This document shows positions 11,563 through 21,463 of a stretch of DNA of 64,000 bases, piece after piece. The position numbers were made by a program, and so were the translations under genes. Each line of letters begins with the position of its first letter. The stretch's first letter is position 1. The stretch is from Bisporella sp. PMI_857 (lineage: Eukaryota; Ascomycota; Leotiomycetes; Helotiales; Helotiaceae), in assembly GCA_021307315.1 (NCBI GenBank), contig JAJSPD010000067.1, positions 62,001-126,000 on the forward strand. The letters run 5' to 3'. The notes below the pieces were generated by a model. That model saw only the letters and a program-made list of their open reading frames with translations, ran no database searches and was not told the DNA's origin.

Positions 11563-12676
11563 ATGGCCACTCTCCCTTCAGCTGGACATGCTGAAGTCGT
11601 TGAATCAGTCTCCATTCAACTACGGCCAGCCTCGCCTTCACGAAGGCACCGACAGAAATCTTCGGCGTCACTGTCACCCGGAAAGACGACAGATATACCG
11701 CGGCGAAAGTATAACGTCTCGGAACTTTCACTCACGCCAACTCCAACAGCACTTCAACAGGTGGTGCAGTATGTTAGTCGAGGAACACAGTGGTACTCTC
11801 CACCGGGTCAGAAGACGGAGGGCATTCGTCCAGATGCGATATCATTAACAACTCAACCTCTCCGGCAACTTGAGCCTCCCAAGTCAACAGCCTCTGTACC
11901 GACAATCGTCCCACTATCACCTACCAAGCCTATCCCAAAATCGGAGTCTCCCAGTGTAAGGAAGAGACAGTCTCTAGACACAGATTAGTCTGCTGCTAAC
12001 AGCAACGAAGAGTTGGGTCGTAAGCGCATAATATCTGCTCCAACAGCTATCCAAATCCTTCCTGCAGAGTATATGGAATGTGCGACTGAGGATCTTGTTG
12101 TACTCATAGCAAGCATGATAGTAGAGCTCATTGATATAAACGATGCTCTTTCTCCACATCCTAACTCTGTTCTCACGCGGTTCCACTCAAGGTAAGGTTT
12201 GAGCGGCTTCAATAATCATAAGAACTAACATGTATCAGGACTACTCCAGGTATATCTGTCCTAGACTACTTACAACGAATTGCGAAACATGCGACTCTCT
12301 CACCTCCACTCTTGTTATCAATGGTGTTTTACATCGATAGGCTTTGCGCTCTCTATCCCGACTTCACAATTACCTCCTTGACCATTCACGTTTCCTCATC
12401 ACCGCTGCGACTGTGGCTACGAAGGGCCTGTCCGACACTTTCTGGAAGAACTCGATATATGCCAGGGTTGGTGGCATCAAGACAGCAGAGTTGAGCCTGC
12501 TGGAGCTTGAGTTTCTACATCGAGTCGGCTGGAAGATCATACCAAATCCAGAGGTCCTGGTTGACTACTATAAGGGCTTGGTTAAGCGGAGTAATGGCTT
12601 TGAATTAAGAGGCGATAGGTCTCCATTCTCCGAAGATGACGGCGTAGTCGGCAGTCTTCCAACTGGGCGATCATAG
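11563..12676 (+). pseudogene. PHO80-type cyclin, disrupted
   Basis: The encoded protein would be a Pho85-type cyclin, the regulatory partner of a cyclin-dependent kinase. It starts with ATG at 11563 and a long serine/proline-rich N-terminus. An in-frame TAG at 11986-11988 interrupts it, after which the same frame continues (GRKRIISAPTAIQILP). An intron at 12192-12238 (GTAAGG...TATCAG) leads into the cyclin box: TPGISVLDYLQRIAKHATLS, then LYPDFTITSLTIH. One base is missing near 12391, after which the frame changes and the box resumes (RFLITAATVATKGLSD, then ELEFLHRVGWKI). It ends at 12676. Two independent breaks make a pseudogene likely. A 33-base intron over the first stop would be too short to be credible. 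Confidence 0.75.
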
Positions 12677-13236
12677 ACCTGAACCGCGCCACAATCGCGA
12701 GCATAGGAGAATGGGAATGCGAGCAAGTAAGGCATCCAACACAAGGCAATGATGGGCAGGGGTTTCGACAAGAGTTCCCTGAACGCTGAAGTAGGATATC
12801 TTTATGTAAGGAGCGGGAGGAACTTCAACCACACGGCACGTAGAATCAGGATATTCCCATTTCACATGATCCGCGTACAATGTGCAATTAAGCACTATTC
12901 CATTTGCCATGACAGCTACTCGACGGCTTTCGTCGCTAGCTTAAAGTCAAAATCACCACACATCGTTAAGTGATACATTGCTAAGGTTCTCCATCTGTTT
13001 CATATATTGGCCCCTCAAAAGACGACAATGACTATACAAGAGATCAGCGTTTGACTTTTCCGAGACATATAAACACATTGCAGATCTGTTAGTACCTCGT
13101 TCATAGATAGAGTATCTGTGTCTACAAGAGTTCATAAGCTTTGACCTCTCAATTCGCTTAATCACTTGAAAACCTACAATAGAACTTATCATCCTATACT
13201 TATTTTTAGCTCTAAATTTTTTTTTTGAAGAGCTAC
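12677..13236. other. no gene recognised
   Basis: Open frames here are short and lack recognisable motifs. An A-run of about ten bases lies near 13217 on the complementary reading. Confidence 0.4.
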
Positions 13237-13482
13237 TTATCGTACCTGAGAGTGGAAGAACCGGCCGACAGTAGTGGCCATAGCGTAGAAGAGGGTGAGA
13301 AGCGGCCATAAAGGATTCTGTCTCCGCTCTCCTCCTTCCGCACTCAATAGGTCCCGGCATCCTCGAGCAGCAGCATACTCTTTCTGGTTGGTAGTACTGA
13401 CAGGCTTTAGCTCGCCAGCACGGACCTGATGCTTTCTTGCTTTCTCCGTTTCTTTGCGAAGTCGATCGTTGTCCGCTGCCAT
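13237..13482 (-). CDS. small putative membrane protein (81 residues)
   Basis: The ORF begins with a charged, helical N-terminus (MAADNDRLRKETEKARKHQ) and contains a hydrophobic stretch near the C-terminus (LWPLLTLFYAMATTVGRFF) that could span a membrane once. The composition is protein-like and the ATG is unambiguous. The last codons could also be a splice donor (CAG/GTACGATAAG), in which case a second exon downstream is unidentified. No family is recognised. The pogo element at 13673 sits only 190 bases upstream, so the promoter may be affected. Confidence 0.45.
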   Translation of the reverse strand: MAADNDRLRKETEKARKHQVRAGELKPVSTTNQKEYAAARGCRDLLSAEGGERRQNPLWPLLTLFYAMATTVGRFFHSQVR

Positions 13483-13672
13483 CCTTGCCTAGCCCTAGTT
13501 CCTCGACTGGCACAGTGTTTCTCAAATGTGAAATATGAGCAGAGTGGACGACACAATTAAGGAGCCAGATTCTGCTCTTATATAGTTTGTTGTTAGCAAA
13601 CGGCACAGACCGTTAGTTTGCAGATCCTCAAATATCGGGAGAAGCGCTGGCGACATTCAGAGCTGGGAGTTA

Positions 13673-15856
13673 ACCGATATCCCGTGACAAATCCCGCCCC
13701 GCATCAAATCCCACTCAAATTTATCAATTGAACTTATGGTAAAAAATTAATAAAAAATCAACCACAAATCTATATACAATAAAAGTAGGCTCAATCGATT
13801 TATAATGATTTATTGTATCATTTTTACAAAGGAGAAGATTCTTGAAAGCGTAATGGTAGCTTAATTGCCCTTCCAACTCGATTTTTCCGCACCACTTCTT
13901 CTACAACAACCTCTTTATCTACTACTTGATTTTGAGCTTTCATCCTAGGCTTTGAAGTTGAAGGAGCTTTAATAGATGCTTTTTGAGGTTTTGTCATTTT
14001 TTGTGAAGCCAAGTTAGGTGTAATAGTAGTAGAAAGCGACTTCTTAGCTAGTGACTGTAATCGAGGAAAATTCTGGTCGGCCTCCTCTTTCTGTAATTGA
14101 GCTTCAGCTAGTCGAGCTTCCTTTTCTTCTACTTTCTTGACTTTGATAGCTTTATTAAGTTCAATTTGAACTTTTCGAGCTTTCTTTTGATCCTCTATGG
14201 CTTTGGCTTTATTTTCCTTCCCTAATTGGTATTCTTTGATTCTCTCGACTTTGGCTGGCGAATACACAATAGTTCCTTGATCAGGTTCTCCACTCAAATC
14301 AAGCTTTCGGCCTCTTTTTCTTTTTGATTTCTCATATATAATAGCCTCTCTTAACCCCTTATTCTCGTGTTCCGCGATATCAGCTTTTGCAATTGCGGTT
14401 TCCAGCCCTTTGAACACTTTTTGTATGACGTCTTCACCAGGATTCTGTTGATATGCCTTCAGAGCCAAACGTACAGTTCTGGAGTTTGTAGGCGTAGAAA
14501 TCGTATTAGGAACCCTTTCCGCAATAGGCTTTTTAATACGTCGTACTGAATTGATCATATCTTCCCGATTGACTGGCCAAATACCAGGCTTTTGAAAAGC
14601 ATGCTGGATATTCTTTTCGGAAAAAACTTCATCAAAAGAAGGCTTGAATAGATCAAAAAACATGCTTTTGCTCATAGTTGTAAGGCCACCGCTGCCCGCC
14701 AATAGCATATCGAGTCGTACGGAGTAAGCTGTAGCAAGAGGGCCGAACAAGCCAACATCGAGAGGTTGCAATTTGTGTGTAGAATGAGGTGGTAAAATCA
14801 ATATGATTATGCGGTGGCGATCGGCCCATTCGACGAATTCGTAATTCACATGACTAGAATGGCCATCTACTATCAATAGACGCCTAGATCGAGGACTAGC
14901 TGGCTGAGTATGGCGATTAAACACTTTCTCTAGCCACTCTATTCCGAGTTTATTACTACTCCATCCATTCTCAGATGAAGCAAAATAAGTATTTGAATCT
15001 TTATTGACGTTTTCAAGCCAACTAGATTGCAGTTGGTGATTTGATCCTTTGTAGATCAAGAAATGAGGAATAGCTTTTCCTATTGCTGAAATGCAGGCCA
15101 GGCAACTAATAAACTCTCGATTGCCGTCTTGACGATTTTTCATTCCACCCAGCTTATTTATAGCTTGCTGACTTATAATCCTTTTCATTTTACGACCTAT
15201 TCCTATAAGAAATCCTTTTTCATCAAAATTATATATATTGTCAGCTGTAATTTGATATTTTTCAATTGTACGCTCCAGCTGCGGAACGTAGTTAGTCAGC
15301 CAATTACTCTCTCAAAAATTAATATTAAATCAACCACTAAACCGAGTGACTTACGTTGTCATAAAACAATTGAAACATAGGCTCATATTCAGCTGCAACT
15401 CGCAAATTATCAATGTTACGCAAGTACATCGATTTAAGTTCCGATTTATACCGAGCCACAAATTGGCCGACCCAGTTCTTCCCCACACTCTCTCCTCTTA
15501 GCTCTTCCGCAAGGTTCCTGACTATTCTACTGGTAGGAGGCATTTGCCTTTCACTCAAATAGTTAATCCTACGAATGAGCTCTCGTTCCTGAAGGTCTGT
15601 AAGGCATTGTCGGCCAATAGAGTCTGCATGGGCTTTATGACAGGTTTGACCCTTCAGCCTTTTGCTGATCGACGTACGATCACATCCAAAGTGTGCCGCT
15701 GCTTGGGAAGCATTTGGAAACTCCCCTGATCGAATTGAATCAACAGCTTTGTCAATAACGTCTGATTTGGCGTAGTTATTCATGTTTGAAGATTTATATA
15801 GAATGCATTTTTGAGTGGGATTTGATGTGGGACGGGATTTGTCACGGGATCTCGGT
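13673..15856 (-). mobile_element. Fot1/pogo-type transposon, apparently intact
   Basis: Inverted repeats of about 48 bases with three or four mismatches bound the element. The left one reads ACCGATATCCCGTGACAAAT onward from 13673; the right is its complement ending at 15856. A TA dinucleotide flanks each end (13671-13672 and 15857-15858), as pogo/Tc1-mariner elements require. The single transposase gene inside has no break. Confidence 0.9.
13824..15783 (-). CDS. pogo-family DDE transposase
   Basis: This is the cut-and-paste transposase of the surrounding element. It has two exons on the minus strand: 15783-15355 and 15278-13824. The 76-base intron (GTAAGT...CTGACTAAC...CCGCAG) joins in frame, giving about 627 residues. 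The N-terminus holds a psq-type helix-turn-helix (ASQAAAHFGCDRTSISKRLK) and a CENP-B-like second DNA-binding domain (VGKNWVGQFVARYKSELKS). The DDE_1 catalytic core shows all three acidic residues: NIYNFDEKGF, LLIVDGHSSHV and LQPLDVGLFGPL. The long C-terminal tail is lysine- and glutamate-rich and likely coiled. All motifs are present, so activity is possible. Confidence 0.9.
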
Positions 15857-16349
15857 TAAACGAGTCATAGAATCTAGGCAACGCTAGCTAGAGAGGGCTA
15901 GTGCATATCGAATATGACAAGGCATAATGACGAGCGCACAATGAAGGAGGGGCACGACGATGATAAGCACAATAGTGGGAACGACGATGACGGCAACGGC
16001 CATCGCAGGGCATAACAAGCACAGCCTCTATCTCTATTTGCCTGTTGGCGCAACCATTGCGCCAAAAAAAAAGAAAAAAAGGACAACCAAGACAAGTTCT
16101 ACTACTGTACACGGGTCGCAAGGCAGGCCAGCCCAAGCCAGCCTCAAACCTACCCAGGCTGAGGATCAGCATTAAGTCTTAATAATTCTCTCTCCCTCAG
16201 AGACTAGATTGTTAAATCCACATCGGCCGGAACAACTTTTGCCCGCAACATCGGCAAGCAAACAAATCGAAGCGCAAAACACCACGCGCGTCTTGCAATT
16301 ATTCTCATCATCATTCCAGTCTTGCATCATCAGCAAGAAGGTTTCGCCC
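15857..16349. other. upstream region of the chromodomain gene
   Basis: No independent gene is seen. An A-rich tract near 16061-16080 and the open frame running into the chromodomain gene from 16209 (no ATG) are the only features. An untranslated leader or an unrecognised first exon is possible. Confidence 0.4.
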
Positions 16350-17439
16350 ATGGCGTGTCTGAGCAATGTCAATGAGGGCTTAATACAAATGGTGGGACGC
16401 AAGCCCAAGCTTGACACAACATACGGACGTCGCAATCGGAATAAAAGCCTTTCTGGTGTCTATGATACTATGCCTTTATCACCTCAGAAGGAATTTCAGC
16501 CAAGGAGGTCTTGGACTTCGATTAACAAAGATCAAAGCGTACATCAAATCGAAGAAGCCTCCCCGCCGTCGAATATAGCCCACAAAATCCTATCTAAAAG
16601 CTTATCACCATCGTCAACTTCAGCCGCTTTCGAACCTCTGGGAGACTCGACGCAGGGGGGTTTAAGGCCACGTTCGATAGCGAATGTCACTACCGTCCAG
16701 TCACCCCATGTTCCAGCATTGCCATCACTCACGGTGTCGACCAGAAGCCCAACCCAGTCGCGCATCCGGCTGCCTCCGAAACCCACAACTTTTCAGCTCG
16801 ATACCCTCAAGTCTGCCACAGTCGAGACCCCGACTCAAGCTAAATTTCTGCCTTCGGATATTAACCAAGTCACCACGGGAGTGAGCATCATACCTATATC
16901 AGATGACCATCAAGCTGGTACAGCCGCAGATAATTTAAATTTGGGGCCTGTGGATAATATTGAGATGGCAGACGTTGATGGTGATGGTGATCCTGGCGAG
17001 GCGAAACAGTCACGGACTCATACTGGAGATAACAATGATGAGTATTTTGAGGTCGAAGCTATCAAGAGTTGCATGCTTGGCGCAAGGGTACGTTGCTTCT
17101 CGGCGTTCTTTATATTTATACTTACTATAATTTTCTTCTTCTAGGGAAAGGTCCTCTTACAAGTGAAGTGGAAGGGCTATGAGGAACCTTCAGATAGAAC
17201 GTGGGAACCTGAAAGGAGTCTGAGGTATGAGATCACATGGCTACCTCGTGGCGTTTTGGCAGACTTGCTGACGTTCTCTTCGCGATAGGAACGATATCCC
17301 ACAGATTCTCGACGGATATTTCGAAGAACGAGGTGGCCGAGACAAAGTTTTAAATGATCTTCGAGGGAAACGGGCAAGGGGAACGGCATATGCGAGAAAA
17401 AGGGGCATAGCAAAAGTCAAGGGTAGGAAATCAAAGTAA
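16350..17439 (+). CDS. chromodomain protein
   Basis: The protein probably reads methylated histone H3 in the nucleus. Exons are 16350-17087, 17145-17224 and 17289-17439; both introns (57 and 64 bases) join in frame, giving about 322 residues. The open frame extends upstream to 16209 but only from a TTG, so the ATG at 16350 was chosen. The first 225 residues are low in complexity, rich in S, P and T. The chromodomain spans roughly residues 230-290: DEYFEVEAIKSCMLGARGK, then QVKWKGYEE and TWEPE. The aromatic-cage positions (Y, W, Y) are kept, which in HP1-type proteins bind methyl-lysine. A short basic tail follows; no chromoshadow domain is visible. It could be a standalone gene or a domesticated element fragment, but the intron structure favours a real gene. 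Confidence 0.72.
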
Positions 17440-17766
17440 GGAGCTTGAAAGACTTCTCCGTCTGCACTGTTCTGCTTGGCGCGAGTATGAGCAGCGACGC
17501 GACTTTTGTTTGACATAGGGGCATTAGTCGATATGGTAGACAAATCGTGCGATGAAAGCTCTCGATGTTGAAGAGCCAAGGTCCTATCTATGCGAAGTTG
17601 AGCAATGCCGTCGGATGCGGAATGTGAGCAGTCTAACTAGTTGTCAGTATTACTTTTATAATCATACTAAGAACGAGCGCCCAATCATGGAGAACGGGGC
17701 AAATAGTGTTGATCGCAGCCGACGGGAGGTGCTGAAAAGGTTCGCAAAGTGGGTTCCATGCAAATT

Positions 17767-17835
17767 GTTCAAATAGAGAAAGTCACGTGGCCTTCAGAGA
17801 GTATAGGGCAAACAAGTATCAATTGCTGAAGGTTG
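17767..17835 (+). repeat. dispersed repeat, copy B
   Basis: This is the partner of the copy at 344-416. The following bases (TAGAACCTAAACTACAGG) resemble an LTR interior, but no LTR ends could be fixed. Confidence 0.6.
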
Positions 17836-17900
17836 TAGAACCTAAACTACAGGAGATAATCCCTCTACTTATAGAGGTACGATACTCACATGTCATCACA

Positions 17901-17950
17901 CTGATACCTACTGTTGCCTACCGTTGCCTACAGGTGCCTACCGGTGCCTA
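17901..17950 (+). repeat. 10-base tandem repeat, five imperfect units
   Basis: Consecutive units read CTGATACCTA, CTGTTGCCTA, CCGTTGCCTA, CAGGTGCCTA and CCGGTGCCTA. It is intergenic and of unknown significance. Confidence 0.8.
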
Positions 17951-18867
17951 CAATAGACTAGGCATGATCCTTAGACCTAGCCTGTTCAACACAAATGCTC
18001 AGGCAGCTGTGGCAAGAATTCCAACTTTGTAAATGATGTTGGAATCGGCAGTACTGAAGGAAATGATAGAAAATGCAGGATTGTTAAGCTAGTGAACGGA
18101 AACTCAGCAAGGAATTGGATGGCCGCGAAAGACGTAAAGGCGCTCGAGGATATGAGAAGAGATTGGCATAGAGGAGTCCTGTAGATGGTGATTGCCGTCC
18201 CTATACCCAGTCACTCCTCAATTCAGACACTGTTGCTCCTCAGAAACTTTCGAAATCCTCTGATATGAGTTTCGCCAAATGTTTGAAGAAGCTATTGACG
18301 CGATCGCGGTCAAATTGTAGAAAGCAATGTGGCGCAGCGTGCCCAGTTCTATCCTGAAGATAGGATGCCGCGGCCGGAAGAGATTACGAGATACTGTTCG
18401 AGCCTGGTTGTTCGAGAAGGTTGGGTCAATGAAGGGATGGATGATGATAAAGGAGATCCAAATTTGAACTAGCGCTGACAATCTAGAGAAGGAGACTAGC
18501 CAATACTTAGAAGAGACGTCTGCTCGAAGTTCTATAGCAGAAGTTTGCGTAGCGTATCTGTTAGAGCTCGATTTCGACCCGGTTTGGAATAATATTAATA
18601 TTACACGTAATTGTTCGACGGTTATCTGGAATATTCCAAGTCGCTCTCTTTACTCTTCTAGCCAAGTGCGTGCGTCTTACGATCTTTGGGAATGATCTCC
18701 AACTGTTCTAAACTGCACGCAGGAATAATGTTCTCAATCGTGTAAGCTATCGCAAGCCTCTGACCTGATTCTCCACCCCAGCACTGAACACGAACGACCC
18801 TGTCGCTACTTTTCTTAAGCATATGTTTTTCTCGCGTCCTGGCTGGGCTTCAGTCATACTGGGAGCT

Positions 18868-19524
18868 TTATTCTTTGTGATGACGAGCGAGGGCAACAAG
18901 TGCAACCATTGCGATTCCTATAAGCTTGTCAGCTTGATCGTAGGCCCGGGCTCCAGTATCCGCCAAGAGAGAGCCTACCCCTTGATATGAACTGGCTTCA
19001 TCCTTCAGCTTCATCGCGAGCGTATAGGTGCAATTCTCTGGTAGCGGCTCCAACTTCTTCCCGTGGGCCTGCAGTTTTGTCAATGTACCCCTCAGCTGCT
19101 CTTCGATGTCGACCAGATTGAGATCATGCCCGCCTATGTCCACGAGATTCGTTAACGCCTCGCCCCATGGAATCACTGGAAAATTTGCAACATCGAACCA
19201 CCATCTTTCTACCAAGTATCCATCCTCCTGAAATATGATCAAGTCGATTCGCGATACATTAGACGTGTAGAGCTGCTTTTGTACAGCAGAAGAGGCGTGT
19301 AGAATCCATTTGCAGACATGTGGATGGCGATTCTGCCATACCTCATGATTGTATATGCGCGTCCGAATGAAGGTGGTATGAGGATAAAGAGCACGATCGT
19401 GAAGAATCGTGTGGATTGCGACCACAAGGAAGTCGACGAAGGTTCGTAAGAGCGACTCAAAAGTGCTTATTCGAAGACTGCTGTCCGAACCTGGAGTCTC
19501 CATTGCGATATATTTGTACAACAT
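18868..19524 (-). CDS. rev7: REV7/MAD2L2-like HORMA-domain protein
   Basis: REV7 is the accessory subunit of DNA polymerase zeta, acting in translesion synthesis and mutagenic repair in the nucleus. The single-exon ORF gives 218 residues, close to the size of REV7 proteins. The HORMA fold spans about residues 20-175: FESLLRTFVDFLVVAIHTIL, then VCKWILHASSAVQKQL and IIFQEDGYLVERWWFD. The C-terminal safety-belt part (LAMKLKDEASSYQGVG) follows. Two starts are possible: the first ATG at 19524 and a second seven codons on, which begins METPGSDSS and may be the real one. MAD2 itself would be the alternative, but the region after YLVERWWFD fits REV7 better. No breaks are seen. Confidence 0.78.
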   Translation of the reverse strand: MLYKYIAMETPGSDSSLRISTFESLLRTFVDFLVVAIHTILHDRALYPHTTFIRTRIYNHEVWQNRHPHVCKWILHASSAVQKQLYTSNVSRIDLIIFQEDGYLVERWWFDVANFPVIPWGEALTNLVDIGGHDLNLVDIEEQLRGTLTKLQAHGKKLEPLPENCTYTLAMKLKDEASSYQGVGSLLADTGARAYDQADKLIGIAMVALVALARHHKE

Positions 19525-19620
19525 GCCCTCAAACGAGGAACGAAGGAAGGGGGGTCGAAAATGCGGGGTTTCGACCTACGGAAGGAGGTTCAGTGTGGGT
19601 CTTCCCCCTCGCCCGCCCCG

Positions 19621-19661
19621 CCCTGATTCTGCGCCGTGATTCTGCGCCGTGATTCTGCGCC
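19621..19661 (+). repeat. 13-base tandem repeat, three units
   Basis: The unit GTGATTCTGCGCC is repeated three times (the first lacks its leading G). It lies upstream of the REV7 gene. Confidence 0.85.
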
Positions 19662-20194
19662 TTGCCTGATGCGGGAGGTCCCGGTTTCCTGATGCGGGCT
19701 TGCCGTCTGGTTGTTTACTTTTTATATTGTTTACGTAATATTAGATATTTTTAAATAAATAACTAAATAATTTTTTTTTTTTTTTTTTTTTTTGGCGTTT
19801 TTTAACAATTTTCAAGTACTGAAATTTATAATTTACTATTTATTTCGCTATTATTTATAAAATTCTATAACTTTTTCGCACGTGATTTTTTTAATTTTTT
19901 ACACTGACTGTTACAAAAATACAATTTTTGCTAAATAAATGTAAATAAAAAAAAACTTCTAAAATTGTTATAGTTCGGTAAATTATATATATTTATTTAT
20001 ATACGTATTAATACTGTAACAAATAGAGGGCAGCAGGAGGGATTGCAATATAACAAATAAGGATACGTGGCTAGCGATGTAGTTGCAATAGTGATAATAT
20101 TTAGAAGTATGCTTGTAAGTCTAACATGGAAAGGAAAACTCAAGCTTGCCTTGTTCAGAAAGCTCTAGCTGTTCCTTATATCTTTCACTGTGCT

Positions 20195-20340
20195 GTAGCT
20201 GTGAGCCTGTGGCTGCTGTAGCTGTTGTAGCTGGAAGCCTGTGGCTGCTGGAGCTGTTGTAGCTGGGAGCCTGTGGCTGCTGGAGCTGCTGTAGCTGGAA
20301 GCCTGTGGCTGCTGTAGCTGTAAGCCCGTGGCTGGCCATG
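20195..20340 (+). repeat. 32-base minisatellite, about 4.5 units
   Basis: Units start with GTAGCTG at 20195, 20227, 20259 and 20291, each 32 bases apart, and contain AGCCTGTGGCTGCTG. The period is not a multiple of three. The glutamine- and threonine-rich minus-strand ORF across it is a by-product of the repeat. Confidence 0.88.
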
Positions 20341-20611
20341 GGCGGAGCGTGCCGCTTGCAGCCCTGAAAGTCCTACAGCTGAAAACCCTTCGGCTGACTG
20401 TTACAGATATTTTTAATATTTAATTTTTAAAATTTGCAATTTTATATAAAGTATAAATAGTACGTACTTATAAATTACAAAATGTTTTAAATATAGTATA
20501 AAAAAATAAAAATAAAATTTATAAGTTTTTTCATTAACAAATAAATGAAGTGCACCGACGTTTTTTGTATGTAAAATTGGGTGATCAAGTTGCTTATCAA
20601 GTACGTTACTA

Positions 20612-20887
20612 CGGAGGTCGCGGCCAAAAGTAATGGGACTCTTGGCATCAAGCCAAGAATGGCTAAGTAAGCCACAGTTCTAGCATAGCAACGACTGATG
20701 CCTATAACTACAGGGAGCTTAGGGGCTTTGGGGGGCCGTAAGGGGCTATTAGGCCTGTAGAACATGGTTACAGGCTCTTTGCTTTAGCGTAGTGATCACT
20801 GTAGCCGTTGCTAGGGCCGAGGAGTCTTTTTTCTTGGCTATTCTGGCTTAGTGCCAAGAGTCCCATCACTTTTGGCCGCGACCTCCG
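20612..20887. mobile_element. Tc1/mariner-type MITE (276 bases)
   Basis: The inverted repeats are 36 bases with one mismatch, CGGAGGTCGCGGCCAAAAGT onward at 20612 and its complement ending at 20887. Both sides are flanked by TA (20610-20611 and 20888-20889). There is no coding capacity. A pogo- or mariner-type transposase elsewhere in the genome would have to mobilise it. Confidence 0.9.
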
Positions 20888-21463
20888 TAACATTAACTAC
20901 GTTACCTTATCATGGCGCATGACACACTGTCCGGTCCAGTTTTTTCCTACCCTTTTTACATCTTTTTTCCTCCTCAAAGGCTCTTGACTGCTTTACTTAT
21001 TGAACGCATGTGCTTTTCGCTCAAATAATTGATCCTTTTAATGAGAAGCTCTACCTGCAAGTTGGATAGACTCTGCAGAGTCCAAGCTACCTGATATGTC
21101 AGGCCTCTAGAAGCCTAATGTAACCCCTGTACTGTAGTTTAATCCACATCATACACCAGCAACTCCCCCTACAGCACGAACAAGTAAAGGATCTGGTCCT
21201 TGTGATTTTAATTCGAGGGCCAGCCATACTGTCGCTCGAGGTCTGCGAAGCACTCATGACGCTTTCCATTGCTGCCACCACACTGCCTATCCAAGCTAGG
21301 CAAGGAGCCCGTTCTGTCAGGATGACTACTAATATCAATTCTCGAGGCTGCAGGAAGAATATACTGCACCATTTATTGCACTGTTCTCTCAAGGACAAGT
21401 CATAAAGAATTGCAGACTCGAGGTTTGGCCACATAGCGGCAATAGAAGGCATAAACTGAAACA
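20888..21463. other. upstream region of the calpain gene
   Basis: No gene was recognised here. It is presumably the promoter region of the calpain-like gene. Confidence 0.4.

Larger units (their letters stand above)
17440..18867. other. long intergenic stretch with repeat remnants
   Basis: No credible gene is seen. The stretch carries copy B of the dispersed repeat and a 10-base tandem repeat. Scattered protein-like pieces with stops around 18030-18480 may be a decayed element, but none could be named. Confidence 0.45.
19525..20611. other. AT-rich intergenic region with simple repeats
   Basis: The stretch between about 19720 and 20110 is very AT-rich and includes a run of some 24 T bases near 19770. 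It looks like decayed DNA, with no gene recognised. Two tandem repeats are listed separately. Confidence 0.5.

Noticed and set aside
11955..11988. A 33-base intron removing the TAG in the cyclin relic
   Set aside because: It is shorter than any other intron in this window (46 bases or more) and has no branch site; a premature stop is simpler.
20121..20339. Glutamine/threonine-rich ORF on the minus strand
   Set aside because: It is produced entirely by the 32-base minisatellite; there is no independent coding signal.
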